Source: Oscillospiraceae bacterium
Lineage (GTDB): Bacteria > Bacillota > Clostridia > Oscillospirales > Oscillospiraceae
Assembly: GCA_910575815.1 (NCBI GenBank)
Contig: CAJTFN010000026.1
Span: forward strand, 1-46,392
Direction: 5' to 3'
Length of the DNA stretch: 46,392 bases
In this document: one piece after another, positions 16,889 to 25,644 of the stretch
Layout of the letters: the number at the start of each line of letters is the position of its first letter
How positions within the stretch are numbered: the stretch's first letter is position 1
Translations under genes and position numbers: made by a program
The notes under the pieces: generated by a model
What the model was told of the DNA's origin: nothing
Databases searched by the model: none
What the model saw: only the letters and a program-made list of their open reading frames with translations

Positions 16889-18439
16889 ATGAAGCAAATC
16901 AAACTTCTGGCCATGCTGCTGTCGCTGGCACTGCTTTGCTACGCCTGTTCTGCCGCCGCCATCGCAGAGCCGGAACAGGAAGCGGGAATGGGCTTAGCGA
17001 TCGCCCTGAGCGAATCCGCCATTGCGTCCGGTTTCGCAGACGTACCCGCCGGGGCCTACTACGAGGCGGCGGCGAACTGGTGCCGGGAGCAGGGAATCTT
17101 CTCCGGCGCGCTGTTCTCCCCTGACCGGCCCATGACCCGCGCCACGGTGGCCGACGCCCTGTACCGGGCCGAGGGGAGTCCATCGGTAACGGTCACGGCG
17201 TTTCCTGACATTCCCACCGGGTCCGAGTACGCCAATGCCGCATCCTGGACGTCGGCAAACGGGGTCATGTCCGGTTATGCCGACGGCCGTTTCGGCGGTG
17301 AGGACCCGGTCACCCGCCAGCAGATGGCGGCGGTCCTGTGGCGCTATGCCAAAAGCCCTGCCGCCGAGGCCGGAGAGGACTTCGCGGATGAGGCCGGCAT
17401 AGCCTCCTATGCCCGGACGGCGGTGGATTGGGCCAGGGCCAACGGCGTGATGAACGGGAAGGAAGGGAATCGCTTTGATCCTGCCGGGACGCTGACCCGC
17501 GCCCAGACGGCGGCAATTCTGTATCGTTATCTTGTCCCGGATACCTCTGAGAATCCGGGCGCTTCCGAAACGAAGGGCGGTGATCCGGCGGCGGTCTACA
17601 TGACCACGGACATCTCTCCCGAGGGCCTGATGGCGGTTTACGAGGCCCTGGAGTGGACCCCCACAGGAAACGTGGCAGTGAAGCTCTCCACGGGTGAGCC
17701 GCCTGCCAGCAACTATCTGGATCCCGCCTTGATCGCAGACGTGGTCCACGAGGTAGGCGGCACCATCGTGGAATGTAATACCGCCTACGGCGGTTCCCGG
17801 GCCAGCACGGCCATGCACTATCAGGTGGCGGAGGACCATGGCTTCACCGCCATTTCCGATGTCGTCATTATGGATGAAAACGGCTCCATGACTTTGCCGG
17901 TCACCGGGGGGACCCGGCTCACGGAGAACTATGTAGGCGCCCATTTCGCAGACTATGACTCCTTCCTGGTGCTGTCCCACTTTATGGGCCATGCCATGGC
18001 CGGATTTGGCGGGGCTATTAAAAATATTTCGATTGGGATTGGTTCCTCCGAAGGAAAACTTCATATTCACTCCGGCGGCACCGACGGCAGCATGTGGGGT
18101 ACAGACCAGGATGCTTTCCTGGAAGCCATGGGTGAAGCCGGAAAATCCGTAGTAGATGCCCTGGATGGGCAGATTGTCTATATCAACGTCATCAACCGGC
18201 TCATCGTGGACTGTGACTGCGACGGAAACCCCGCCGAGCCGGATATGCACGATATCGGTATCCTGGCCTCCTATGACCCGCTAGCACTGGATCAGGCGTG
18301 CGTGGATCTGGTCTATGCCGCTGAAGACGGCGCTTCGCTGATCCAGCGAATGGAGTCTCGCAACGGCATCCACACCGTAGAACACGCGGCGGAAATCGGG
18401 CTGGGAAGTCGGGAGTACAAACTCGTCAACATTGATTAA
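16889..18439 (+). CDS. exported SLH-domain protein with DUF362 domain
   Basis: 516 aa, ATG at 16889 after AAGGAGG. Signal peptide with possible lipobox ending CYAC (about 17-20). Three S-layer-homology repeats (about 45-215) with the usual FxDV...YYEAAANW and GRFGGEDPVTRQQMAAVL patterns, expected to bind the wall-linked polymer. The second half (about 235-515) matches DUF362, with the region VKLSTGEPPASNYLDP, GGTIVECNTAYGG, KNISIGIGS and a C-terminal D-CDCDGNP stretch; many DUF362 proteins are associated with iron-sulfur modules, but no CxxCxxCxxxC ferredoxin motif is visible here. The last gene pair (this and the hydrolase) is 12 bp apart. Wall-anchored enzymatic or metal-binding role inferred. 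Confidence 0.85.
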   Translation: MKQIKLLAMLLSLALLCYACSAAAIAEPEQEAGMGLAIALSESAIASGFADVPAGAYYEAAANWCREQGIFSGALFSPDRPMTRATVADALYRAEGSPSVTVTAFPDIPTGSEYANAASWTSANGVMSGYADGRFGGEDPVTRQQMAAVLWRYAKSPAAEAGEDFADEAGIASYARTAVDWARANGVMNGKEGNRFDPAGTLTRAQTAAILYRYLVPDTSENPGASETKGGDPAAVYMTTDISPEGLMAVYEALEWTPTGNVAVKLSTGEPPASNYLDPALIADVVHEVGGTIVECNTAYGGSRASTAMHYQVAEDHGFTAISDVVIMDENGSMTLPVTGGTRLTENYVGAHFADYDSFLVLSHFMGHAMAGFGGAIKNISIGIGSSEGKLHIHSGGTDGSMWGTDQDAFLEAMGEAGKSVVDALDGQIVYINVINRLIVDCDCDGNPAEPDMHDIGILASYDPLALDQACVDLVYAAEDGASLIQRMESRNGIHTVEHAAEIGLGSREYKLVNID

Positions 18440-18451
18440 GGAGAACTCAGA

Positions 18452-19575
18452 ATGAAAACGACAAAAAGAACCCTCCTGTCCCTGACGGCCCTGTTGGCCG
18501 CACTTTTGTGTACAGCCTGCGGCGGTGCGGACGGCGACAACGCAGCCCCTCCTGATTCCAGCCGCGCCGCAAATCCGTTAAGCAGTGAAATCAGCGAGGA
18601 AGATGAAGTGATGGGAACCCCGTATATCATTGATGACTACTACATTTTTGAATTGAGCGGCAACGTGGAGCGGACAGCGGTGTTCTATACGAACCGCTAT
18701 GGCATTACACTGGCCGGTGATCTTTATGTGTCCAAGGACATGGACCGGAGCCAGCCTCACCCCGCCCTGGTGATTGGTCCTCCGTATGGCGGTGTGAAGG
18801 AGCAGGGACCCGGCGTTTACGCCAACGAGCTTGCACAGCGCGGCTTTGTGTGTCTGGCCTTTGATCCGTCCTATAACGGAAAGAGCGGCGGCGAACCCAG
18901 GCACTTGGCCACGCCGGAGATATTCTCCGAGAATTTCAGTGCGGGTGTGGATTTCCTGGGGACCCTGGAGTATGTAGACCGGGAAAGCATCGGGGCCATC
19001 GGGATCTGCGGCAGCGGAGGCTTTGCCATTTCCGCAGCCGCTATGGATACCCGTATCAAAGCGGTCGCTACAGCGGCCATGTACGACATCAGCGGCATGG
19101 GTGTTTCCATGGACAATGAAATGCGGGCTGGAATGCTGAACGGTATGGCGGAGCAGCGCTGGGCCGATGTAGACGCCGGCTCTCCCGCGTACCAGCGCAC
19201 CTACCCCGCGGACGGCCCCTTGGAGGAATTGCCGGAGGGGTTGGAGGGCACGAACGTGGAGTGGTGGACCTTCTACGGTCTGAAGCGCGGCTGGCATCCC
19301 AACGCGGGAGGGGCCTTTACCAACACCAGTATGCTTTCCTTTATGAACTTTGCCCTGCTCAGTCACATGGACAGTATTTCTCCCCGTCCGATCCTCTTTA
19401 TTACCGGCGACATCGCCTATTCAAGGGGAATGAGCGAGGGTTTCCACGCGGCGGCTTCGGAGCCGAAGGAGCTTTACATGGTTGACAGCGCCATGCACAT
19501 TGACCTCTACGATGATGTGACAAAGATCCCTTCGATAAGCTGGAGGATTTCTTTATGACTGCCTTTAATGGCTGA
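18452..19575 (+). CDS. lipoprotein alpha/beta hydrolase with Cys nucleophile elbow, frame-broken at the end
   Basis: ATG at 18452 with GGAG upstream. Signal peptide with lipobox LLCTACGG (Cys at about 23). The alpha/beta hydrolase fold is shown by the nucleophile elbow GICGSGG, where cysteine takes the place of serine as in dienelactone-hydrolase relatives, an acid-site candidate in FITGDIAYSRG and the histidine in DSAMHIDLYDD. Seen frame stops at 19558, but the -1 frame after about 19530 reads FDKLEDFFMTAFNG and stops at 19575, the normal ending for such proteins; one extra T at CCCTTC would restore it. Co-transcribed with the SLH-DUF362 gene. Substrate unknown. Confidence 0.75.
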
Positions 19576-19599
19576 GAATGCGCTGTTCCAAATGGGAAA

Positions 19600-19637
19600 C
19601 GGGTGGAAGGAACTGCGGTTTCCTTCCACCCATTTTT
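19600..19637 (+). terminator. rho-independent terminator of the SLH/hydrolase transcript
   Basis: Perfect 12-bp stem GGGTGGAAGGAA / TTCCTTCCACCC with a 7-nt loop, followed by ATTTTTGTT. It lies 25 bp past the restored hydrolase stop, supporting that stop as the real one. Confidence 0.85.
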
Positions 19638-19668
19638 GTTAAACCGGAGACCAAAAGGGGGTGCGGAT

Positions 19669-20479
19669 ATGCGATTGTTGCTTGCGGAAGACGAGCATTC
19701 TCTTTCAAAAGCCTTGGTGGCCATTTTGGAGGGGAATTGTTATGCGGTGGACGCCGTCTATAACGGAGAGGACGCCCTGGCGTATTTGGATATGGGCAGC
19801 TATGCCGGTTCTGTGTGGAACACGGCTAAAACAAAAGGTTTTTTAGATGGCTATCGGTATTTGCGATCTGACGCACAGGATCAGGACGGGGAACTGCTCA
19901 TTTTCTTGGACCGTGAACAAAAGCTGCTTTCCTTCCAAAATTTCCTTCTTACCAGCTTGGTCACTTCCTTGGCCGGACTATCCGCCGTCTGGGTTTTGCT
20001 GATGCTCCTGGCAAAGGAAATTGTGCGTCCCATTTCAGAGAGCTATGAAATGCAAAAGCGGTTCATCACTGACGCAGGTCATGAATTGAAAACTCCATTA
20101 ACGATCATTTCCGCTGACACAGATGTTTTGGAGATGCAGCAGGGACGCAATGAGTGGTTGTCAGACATTCGAGTACAAACAGAGCGGCTTTCAAAGCTGA
20201 CCCACGATTTAATTTTCCTGGCAAAGATGGAAGAAGGCCATACGGCTGGAAATCGTGAATACAACGGATTTTATAGATGAGGAACAGCTTTCCCGTCTGT
20301 TTGATCGGTTTTATCGGGCAGATCCCTCCAGAAGCTCCGAAACTGGCGGGCATGGAATCGGACTTTCCATAGCGAAAGCGATTGTACTGGCCCACGGCGG
20401 CGAAATTAATGCAGAAACGCTGGATAATTGTTCCCTTACGGTGACGGCTTTGCTGCCTGGTTCCACACGAGAACACTGA
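19669..20479 (+). pseudogene. collapsed two-component system: receiver fused to kinase remnant
   Basis: The ATG at 19669 (AGGGGG upstream) opens a response-regulator receiver, MRLLLAEDEHSLSKAL... to about YLDMGSYAG (residue 46), which then runs in frame into the extracytoplasmic part of a sensor kinase (WNTAKTKGFLDGYRYL), a transmembrane helix (about 90-110), and an H box, ITDAGHELKTPLTII. The frame is lost at about 20250, where VNTTDFIDEEQLSRLFDRFYRAD and the G boxes GGHGIGLSIAK (catalytic ATPase end) continue in another register to 20479. So two deletions removed the receiver's aspartate, the output domain, and the middle of the kinase. Non-functional as a phosphorelay. Originally an OmpR/HK pair of common clostridial type. 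Confidence 0.8.
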
Positions 20480-20559
20480 TGAAAAACAGGATAGAACAAT
20501 CGAGGCCACCGAGAAGGAAAATGCCGTGCCAGAGCCCAGGCGTATGGCAGCGTGATATA

Positions 20560-20625
20560 ATGTGGGGTCAATTTAAGGGAGTTTATCTGGTTAAATAGAC
20601 TCCCTCGAGTCTTTCCAGGGGGAAA
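20560..20625. other. short gap with a stem-loop before the DUF6076 stop
   Basis: GGGAGTTTAT and ATAGACTCCC (20577-20606) pair around an 8-nt loop. It could end the minus-strand DUF6076 transcript, but no T-run follows. A TATAAT-like hexamer lies at about 20556; no matching -35 was found. Confidence 0.35.
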
Positions 20626-21567
20626 TCACGAATCCTTCAGCCACTCTTTAAACTCATCCAGGGAAATGACCTCCCGGTCACAGTCTTTCTTCCTGGCCTT
20701 AGCGGCTTTGTGCCAAGCGGCGAATTGCTCCTCTGTAATTTTCCCGGCTTTGATCCAAGCGAAGCGGCGCTTGTATTCTCGGCGGTATTCCTGAAAGACT
20801 TGGTCGCTCCTGCGGCTCTCCGCCCACTTCCGAACAGGAGCGGTGCTCCAGCAGAGCTTGCCGGACGGGCGGCTGGGGCGGCTGCAATACTCCGCTGTGA
20901 TCCACCCGGTGATGGGGAAGTACCTCCCATAGTTTCTGCACCGCCGGACCAGAATCTCCCGTCTGACACATTCCCGGAGAGCGAAGTCGATCAGGTCCCG
21001 GATCGTATTGGGGTATAAGATTTCCCCGCAATCGCTGTTCCTGATTGCGCCAAAGCTGGTGGGGATAGGCTCAAAGTGGAAGAGTGCTGTATCGTGAGGC
21101 TGGTCAAAGAAGTAAGCCGTTTTTGTGCTTTGCCGGACCTCTCTCCCGACCTAGTCAATATCCAAAATGCGCTCTAAAAATGTCTTTGCCTGTTCTTGGT
21201 ATACCTTGAGTTGTGCCGGGAGCAGGCGCAGTTCTTCTGCCATCCTGGATTCGATCTTTCCCGCGGTCTTGCGCCCGAACCAACAGAGATATGGAAGCTG
21301 GAAGTAGATGTGTCTCACACTCAGCTCACCCAGCGTCTGCATCATGTGATCGGTGTGTGTGAAGTCACCCGTGGAGAAATATTGCGTCAGGTCCGAGGCC
21401 GCCTGTTGGATTAAGGGTTCCCAGTCTGCCGAGTCCAGCTCCAGAAAGCTCAGAAGACTTTTCAGGTAGGGAAAGGCTTTCTCGGTACCGGCTGCGCCCT
21501 GCGCTCCGAAAGGGTTGTACTCGAAAAATTCCCCATCGTCCTGGAAGAACATTTTGAAAGTCCACAT
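20626..21567 (-). pseudogene. DUF6076 gene interrupted by an in-frame amber codon
   Basis: One minus-strand frame from ATG 21567 (GGGGGAG upstream) to TGA 20626, 313 codons, is open apart from a single TAG at 21153-21151 (between ILDID and VGREVRQ). Upstream part: 138 aa, helical, no recognised motif. Downstream part carries the DUF6076-type sequence TAYFFDQPHDTALFHFEPIP, IRDLIDFALRECV, two RRC-NYGRYFPITG and YCSRPS lines like a degenerate zinc-binding core, and a basic C-terminus ending EFKEWLKDS. The second cysteine expected in CxNCGxxF reads CRNYG, another loss. DUF6076 genes travel in clostridial mobile elements; role unknown. Nonsense mutation is the simplest reading. Confidence 0.7.
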
Positions 21568-21725
21568 GATAAACTGCTCCCCCTAAAAAGCTAAATTGAA
21601 AAATAGAATGTGTCCTGACAAACAGCGGTCTACGTGCTACGATAACGAAAAAGGTCCAACTAATAAGTTGACACTATGCTGCCACCAACACGGATACCTT
21701 GTCAATGCCCGAAGAGAGTGATTTC

Positions 21726-22801
21726 ATGGCGAACTTGAAAACAATAGACGCGGAAACGCTGTTGAGCCAACCGATACGGAAACCTCCGTTTCTGGTGGAC
21801 GGTCTGCTGGCGCCTGGATTGTACATCCTGGCTGGAGCGCCGAAGGAGGGGAAGCCCTGGCTGGTGCTGTGGCTCTGCACACGAATCGCCTCTGGCAAAC
21901 CAGTCTGGAAATTTGCAGTGCGGTCCTCCACGGTGTTGTATCTTTGCCTGGAGGACAACCGGCAGAGAATCCAAAACCAGCTTTCAGAAATGGTGGGCGG
22001 TGAGCCGGACAATTTTTCTTCCCTGCATTTTTCAACTGAGGCCCAAATGCTGACGGGGCTGGACAGAGGAGCGGACAGAGGTTTACTCCAGCAGCTCCAC
22101 GAGCTTACAGGCAAGCATCCGGACACCCGGCTGATTATCATCGACACACTGCAAAAGGTGAGAACCGCTGCTGACATCAGCTACGGCTGTGACTACAACG
22201 ACCTGTCATTGCTCAAGCGTTTTGCCGACCAGCACCATCTAACGCTTTTGGTCATCCACCACCTCCGCAAGATGAAGGACGACGATCCGCTGAACCGGAT
22301 CAGCGGTACGACCGGGATTGCTGGAGCGGCGGACGGAACCCTGGTGCTGATCCGTTCCAAGAGGTCAGAGAGCGGCGCGCTCCTGCACTGCACCGGACGG
22401 GACATTCAGACGAGGGAGCTGGCGCTGGAGTTTAATCAGGATGGTCATGTGTGGGAGCTGCGTTCGGACAGTGCCGTAGACGATCCCATTCCCTCTGAGG
22501 AGGTTCTGGAGCATCTGTTGGTCTGGCTCAGAGAAGCTGGTTCATTCAGCGGGACCGCCGAGGAACTCTCTGCGGAGTTGCTTCAAAGGTGCGGTGTCCT
22601 CTATCCAGGGAATGTTCTGAAGCGGAAGATGCGGAGGAGCTGGAGCGTTACGGGTTCGTCTGCCGGTTCCGCCGGACACATGACCGCCGCTTGATTGAGC
22701 TGGGGCGCGTCGCTCGCGTCGGTGATGACGGTATTTTTGCGGGCGGTGAAAATATCGACGCAACCGTCGCAGAGCCGGATTCCAAAGCCTCAAGTGCTTG
22801 A
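21726..22801 (+). CDS. RepA-like RecA-fold ATPase of a mobilizable element, frame-broken at the end
   Basis: Start chosen at the ATG at 21726; an upstream in-frame ATG adds nine unlikely residues. AAA_25/RepA-like: LYILAGAPKEGKPWL holds the Walker A, but the S/T after the lysine is proline (GKP), which should harm nucleotide binding; Walker B is LIIIDTL; then VIHHLRK and GAADGTLVL as in DnaB-like RepA helicases. The primary frame ends at 22694 in nonsense, whereas the -1 frame from about 22631 continues EELERYGFVCRFRRTHDRRLIEL to 22801; one extra G (ATGGCGG) would join them. It precedes mobC and the relaxase by 215 bp. Replication or mobilization helicase by context, perhaps inactive. Confidence 0.75.
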
Positions 22802-22924
22802 CGCGCTGTGGATAGAGGGCGCGTTGATATTTCCAGAATGTGCGGCGCAGTGAAGGGGCCGTGTGCGCTTTCTCTGCAAAAATACAGCAGATACCCTCAA
22901 ACGCACAGATAGGTCCCATGGGTG

Positions 22925-22981
22925 GGGCAAGCATCGCACCCGGCTATACACCGGGCGCATTCGCCGGGGCAAAGCCCCGGC
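22925..22981. other. candidate oriT upstream of mobC
   Basis: The gap before mobC contains the perfect hairpin GCCGGGGC-AAA-GCCCCGGC (22963-22981) and just before it CCCGG-ctataca-CCGGG (22939-22955). Stem-loops directly upstream of a MobC/relaxase pair are the usual place of the transfer origin. The nick site cannot be fixed from sequence alone; a transcription terminator is the alternative, though no T-run follows. Confidence 0.4.
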
Positions 22982-23015
22982 ACCCCCTGCCCCTAAAGGG
23001 AGGAAGGAGAGCGAA

Positions 23016-23327
23016 ATGCAGAGAAGGAAAACAGCCATCGTCACAGCCCGGATGACGCCGGAGGTCAAGCAACGGCTACAAGAACGTGCGCGTGATGCGC
23101 ACATGACGCTCACCAACTACCTGATTATTTGCGGTCTGGGACAGGAGATCGTTCGAGTGGAGGGCCTCGACGCGGTTCTCTCGGAGTTGAAAGCACAAGG
23201 CCGCAACCTCAACCAGCTCACCACGCTGGCAAACATGGGGCGGCTCACGGTCCTGCGGAGCGATGAGCTGATTGACGGTTACACCGCCCTCTGCGAACAG
23301 GTCAGCCGTCTGACGGAGGTGGGCTGA
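23016..23327 (+). CDS. mobC: MobC-like relaxosome accessory protein
   Basis: 103 aa from the ATG at 23016 (GGAGGAAGGAGAG upstream). Begins with a ribbon-helix-helix-like strand TAIVTARMTPEVKQRLQERA, then a helix and the line GRNLNQLTTLANMGRL, the signature of the bacterial mobilisation protein MobC. MobC binds oriT and helps the relaxase open the DNA. Its TGA overlaps the relaxase ATG (TGATG), so the two are translationally coupled. Intact. Confidence 0.85.
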   Translation: MQRRKTAIVTARMTPEVKQRLQERARDAHMTLTNYLIICGLGQEIVRVEGLDAVLSELKAQGRNLNQLTTLANMGRLTVLRSDELIDGYTALCEQVSRLTEVG

Positions 23328-24325
23328 TGGCGACGTTCACGGCGATTAAAAGTAAGAAGCAGACGGTGGGTGTGCTGGGCGGCGTTTTAAAATACGTCCA
23401 GCAGGAGGAGAAAACTTGTGTTGGTGGACTCCGGTTCGTTACCGGCCATAACTGCGTTCCGCAGTCCGCCTATATTGAGATGATAACCACCAAGCAGCGG
23501 TTCAAGAAAATCGACGGCAGGCAGTTCTACCACTTTGTGCAGTCCTTCGCTGAGACAGATAAACTAACGCCGCAGGAGGCCAACGCCATCGGGCTGGAGC
23601 TGGCTCAGCGTGAATTTCCAGACTTCGAGGTGGTGGTGGCGACGCACCTGAACACCAATCACCTCCACAACCATCTGGTGGTGAACAGCGTTAGCTGTGA
23701 GACTGGCCGGAAGCTCCACCAGAGCGCTGACGATCTGCTCAGGCATCGTCAGGCCAACGACGAAATCTGTGCCGCCCATGGCCTGAGTGTTTTGGAGCAG
23801 CCGGAGAAGCGCTCAAAGAAAAAGCGGATGAAGCCCGGCGAGTACCAGGCTGGGCTCCGGGAGGACAGCTGGAAAATGGATTTGATCTACGCTATCAACG
23901 AGGCGTTGGAGTACGCGGACAGCCGGGAGTCGTTCATCGCCAACATGGAGCAAGAGGGCTATGAGGTTATTTGGACGGATACCCGGAAACATATCACGTT
24001 CGTCTGTCCCAATGGACGGAAGTGCCGGGACAGCAGTTTGCATGACGAGACGTTCCTCAAAGAGAATCTGGAGGCACTGTTCATTTACCGGCAGGCTGTT
24101 GGCTTCCGCCCCGGCAGCGTGGAGCCTGACGAGGGATGGATGGGCGAGTTGGCGGCGGACTGGCTGCGAGTCGGAAACTACCTGGAGCAGAGTTTCAATC
24201 TGCCTGAGCTTCCGGCTCCGCCTACCTGGACAGACAGCAAACAACGCCGCCGGGAGGCGCTGAAGAAACTGGCGATGGGGCAGAAGCTGACGTCTGACAC
24301 GCCCAGCCAGGGCATGAGTATGTAG
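23327..24325 (+). CDS. relaxase/mobilization nuclease (MobA/VirD2 family)
   Basis: 332 aa, ATG at 23327. Seen: histidine triad in ATHLNTNHLHNHLVVNSV (about 104-121), HxxxxxHxHxxxN, the metal site of MOBP-type relaxases; upstream the line FYHFVQSF, and YTEAN-like helix. The catalytic tyrosine should lie in the N-terminal 30 residues (candidate Y23 in GGVLKYVQQ). Cleaves one strand at oriT and carries it into the recipient. The protein is short, ending 40 residues after a basic helix and lacking a large C-terminal domain, like small mobilizable elements of gut Firmicutes. Stops 15 bp before the first integrase. Appears intact. Confidence 0.88.
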   Translation: MATFTAIKSKKQTVGVLGGVLKYVQQEEKTCVGGLRFVTGHNCVPQSAYIEMITTKQRFKKIDGRQFYHFVQSFAETDKLTPQEANAIGLELAQREFPDFEVVVATHLNTNHLHNHLVVNSVSCETGRKLHQSADDLLRHRQANDEICAAHGLSVLEQPEKRSKKKRMKPGEYQAGLREDSWKMDLIYAINEALEYADSRESFIANMEQEGYEVIWTDTRKHITFVCPNGRKCRDSSLHDETFLKENLEALFIYRQAVGFRPGSVEPDEGWMGELAADWLRVGNYLEQSFNLPELPAPPTWTDSKQRRREALKKLAMGQKLTSDTPSQGMSM

Positions 24326-24340
24326 GAAAGGAAATTCAAG

Positions 24341-25519
24341 ATGGCAAGCATCAAAAAGTTGGACACGCGAAAATTCAAGATCACCGTCAGTAACGGATAT
24401 CGTCCTGACGGTCGAAAAATCAGCAGGGCCAAGACCGTCACAGTGCCTCAGAACGTTGGCGGTCGAGGTATCCCGCAGTACATCGCTCACGAGGCGGAGG
24501 AATTTGAGAAGCTGGTCAAGAGCGGCTACTGTGAGGATGGGGAGATGGCCTTCCGGGAATACGCCGCCCGCTGGCTGGAGCGGCAGACAAAATACGCTCC
24601 CAGCACTCTCGGTTTTTATCGTCGCTCTCTGGAGACAGTCTATCCGATGATCGGTAACATCAAGCTCAACCGTTTGCGTCCTATTGCGCTTGAGAATCTG
24701 CTGGCGGAGTTGAGGAAGCGAATCTATCACGGCAAGCCGATTCAAGAGGCAACTGTTCAGAAATACTTGACAGTTGTCTCCGCCGTGCTGAGCGACGCCA
24801 AGAGGAATGAGATCATTGAGAAGAACCCCGCCCGGATGATCGACCTGCCGGATACAACTCGCCGGGTGCAGATGATCCCCACGGACGCAGAAGCTCACCG
24901 CTTCCTGGACGTTCTCGCCAACGAGGAGGACCCCTACAAAACTTTTTACGCTCTGGCGATTTACACCGGATGTCGGCGCGGAGAACTATGCGCCTTAAAG
25001 TGGGACGACCTCATCATGAACGGCGACGAGTGTATCCTGACGGTCAGCCGCTCCCGCAGCTCGGTCCCAGGGAAAGGCGTGGTAGAGGGGACGACCAAGA
25101 ACGGCCAGGCTCGGACGATTTATATCAGCGAGGAGATGACCACCATACTTCGTAGCTACTGCTACTATAAGATGTACGAGGCACAAGAGGGCGGCTTTGA
25201 GATGAGCGACTATGTGTTCACGAACGGGCGCGGTGAGCTGATGCACCCGGATACGTTCAGCAGACGCCTTCGCCGTCTCTATGACGAGAATGGATTCCCG
25301 AGAGAGTTTCATCTCCACACTCTCCGTCACTATTTCGTATCCACCATGCTCCACAACGGTATAGATAAGCAGACGGTGGCGGAGCTGGCCGGTCATGGCG
25401 ATACCGGATTTCTGGAGCGGACCTATTGCCATCCGCAGCTGCAGCTCAAGCGTGAAGCGGCGGAGCGGTACACACAGGCGATGTTCGATTTCAGCGACAG
25501 AGATTCTGCCAGCGCATGA
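24341..25519 (+). CDS. tyrosine recombinase (integrase) 1
   Basis: 392 aa, ATG at 24341 with GGAAAGGAA upstream. N-terminal arm-binding region (1-55), SAM-like core-binding domain (about 65-165), and catalytic domain with the arginine in YTGCRRGE, a lysine in the beta-hairpin (TTKNGQAR), HTLRH, GHGDTG and the nucleophile in RTYCHP. All catalytic residues are visible. It follows the relaxase directly, as in integrative mobilizable elements that use a tRNA gene, and may have produced the tRNA-Arg duplication. Confidence 0.92.
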   Translation: MASIKKLDTRKFKITVSNGYRPDGRKISRAKTVTVPQNVGGRGIPQYIAHEAEEFEKLVKSGYCEDGEMAFREYAARWLERQTKYAPSTLGFYRRSLETVYPMIGNIKLNRLRPIALENLLAELRKRIYHGKPIQEATVQKYLTVVSAVLSDAKRNEIIEKNPARMIDLPDTTRRVQMIPTDAEAHRFLDVLANEEDPYKTFYALAIYTGCRRGELCALKWDDLIMNGDECILTVSRSRSSVPGKGVVEGTTKNGQARTIYISEEMTTILRSYCYYKMYEAQEGGFEMSDYVFTNGRGELMHPDTFSRRLRRLYDENGFPREFHLHTLRHYFVSTMLHNGIDKQTVAELAGHGDTGFLERTYCHPQLQLKREAAERYTQAMFDFSDRDSASA

Positions 25520-25644
25520 TTGGTGGTTTCGTAGAATCTTCTTCCTGCGCTCAAAAAACAGTAGCTATACAGTGGAAGTTAGAGTATGTTTGTGCTTGCC
25601 AAAAGAAACCTCAGCCGGACTGAGGACAGAAGGGAAGATGTAAA

